5,420 nucleotides of DNA from an uncultured Carnobacterium sp. Its GTDB lineage: Bacteria; Bacillota; Bacilli; Lactobacillales; Aerococcaceae. Position numbers and translations under genes: made by a program. Of this stretch, positions 5,302-5,420 are shown one piece after another; position 1 is the first letter of the stretch, and each line of letters opens with the position of its first letter. Where the stretch lies: NCBI GenBank assembly GCA_937923125.1, contig CALALK010000310.1, positions 1-5,420 on the forward strand, written 5' to 3'. Below the pieces are notes generated by a model. It did no database searches, was not told the origin of the DNA, and was given only the letters and a program-made list of their open reading frames with translations.

Positions 5302-5420
5302 AAATAAAGGGCCAAAACGTCCAGAAAATATGAAACAAACTTTGGCGGACTTATGGGGTTATTTATGGAAGAGTAAATGGACTCTTGCAGTCGTTGTGGT
5401 CTGCTTAATCGTTTCAAGTG
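5294..5420 (+). CDS. Second ABC exporter half-transporter, N-terminal fragment
   Basis: Only the first 42 codons lie in the window and the gene continues past the right edge. The visible protein starts MSRNKGPKRPENMKQTL, a basic cytoplasmic N-terminus. ADLWGYLWKSKWTL then leads into a hydrophobic stretch, AVVVVCLIVSS, that begins the first transmembrane helix. This is the usual start of the partner half-transporter in heterodimeric exporters. It overlaps the preceding gene by 8 bases (ATGAGTAG), so the two are one operon and probably translationally coupled. By inference from the degenerate site of the first subunit, this protein should carry the consensus Walker B Glu and H-loop His, but those parts are outside the window. 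Confidence 0.85.
   Translation, partial: MSRNKGPKRPENMKQTLADLWGYLWKSKWTLAVVVVCLIVSS

Overview
The window looks like chromosomal DNA from a low-GC Gram-positive coccus of the order Lactobacillales. The support is an N- and C-terminally recognisable MecA, strong AAAGGAG-type Shine-Dalgarno sites, intrinsic terminators with U-runs, a long (~496 aa) threonine synthase and a two-gene heterodimeric ABC exporter. A Carnobacteriaceae/Enterococcaceae-like host (for example Granulicatella) is a guess from the overall feel of the proteins. No mobile element, CRISPR array, tRNA or rRNA was seen.

Layout. Positions 1-240 hold no convincing gene, only small inverted repeats and the leader of the first gene. 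Then come mecA (+, ClpC adaptor), an intrinsic terminator, and an nfsA/nfrA-type flavin oxidoreductase gene (+). The latter has a good start and ribosome site but is interrupted by one in-frame TGA at codon 29. It converges on thrC (-, threonine synthase), and a long hairpin between the two can terminate both. The 294-bp divergent region 3271-3564 carries the thrC promoter and a candidate promoter, an 18-bp perfect palindrome and a strong intrinsic terminator, all upstream of an ABC exporter half-transporter (+). The second half-transporter gene overlaps the first by 8 bp and runs off the right edge.

How the genes relate. These are mostly independent housekeeping or stress units: proteolysis control (MecA), redox/nitro-compound reduction (broken here), threonine synthesis, and a probable drug or lipid exporter. 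The exporter subunit has Asp in place of the Walker B glutamate and Gln in place of the H-loop histidine. It is therefore the degenerate-site half of a heterodimer, and the overlapping downstream gene is the expected partner with the catalytic site.

Most worth a second look are the terminator between the exporter's promoter and its start codon (a likely transcription attenuator), the AT palindrome beside that promoter, and the single nonsense codon in the oxidoreductase. I do not see evidence of a wholly new system.
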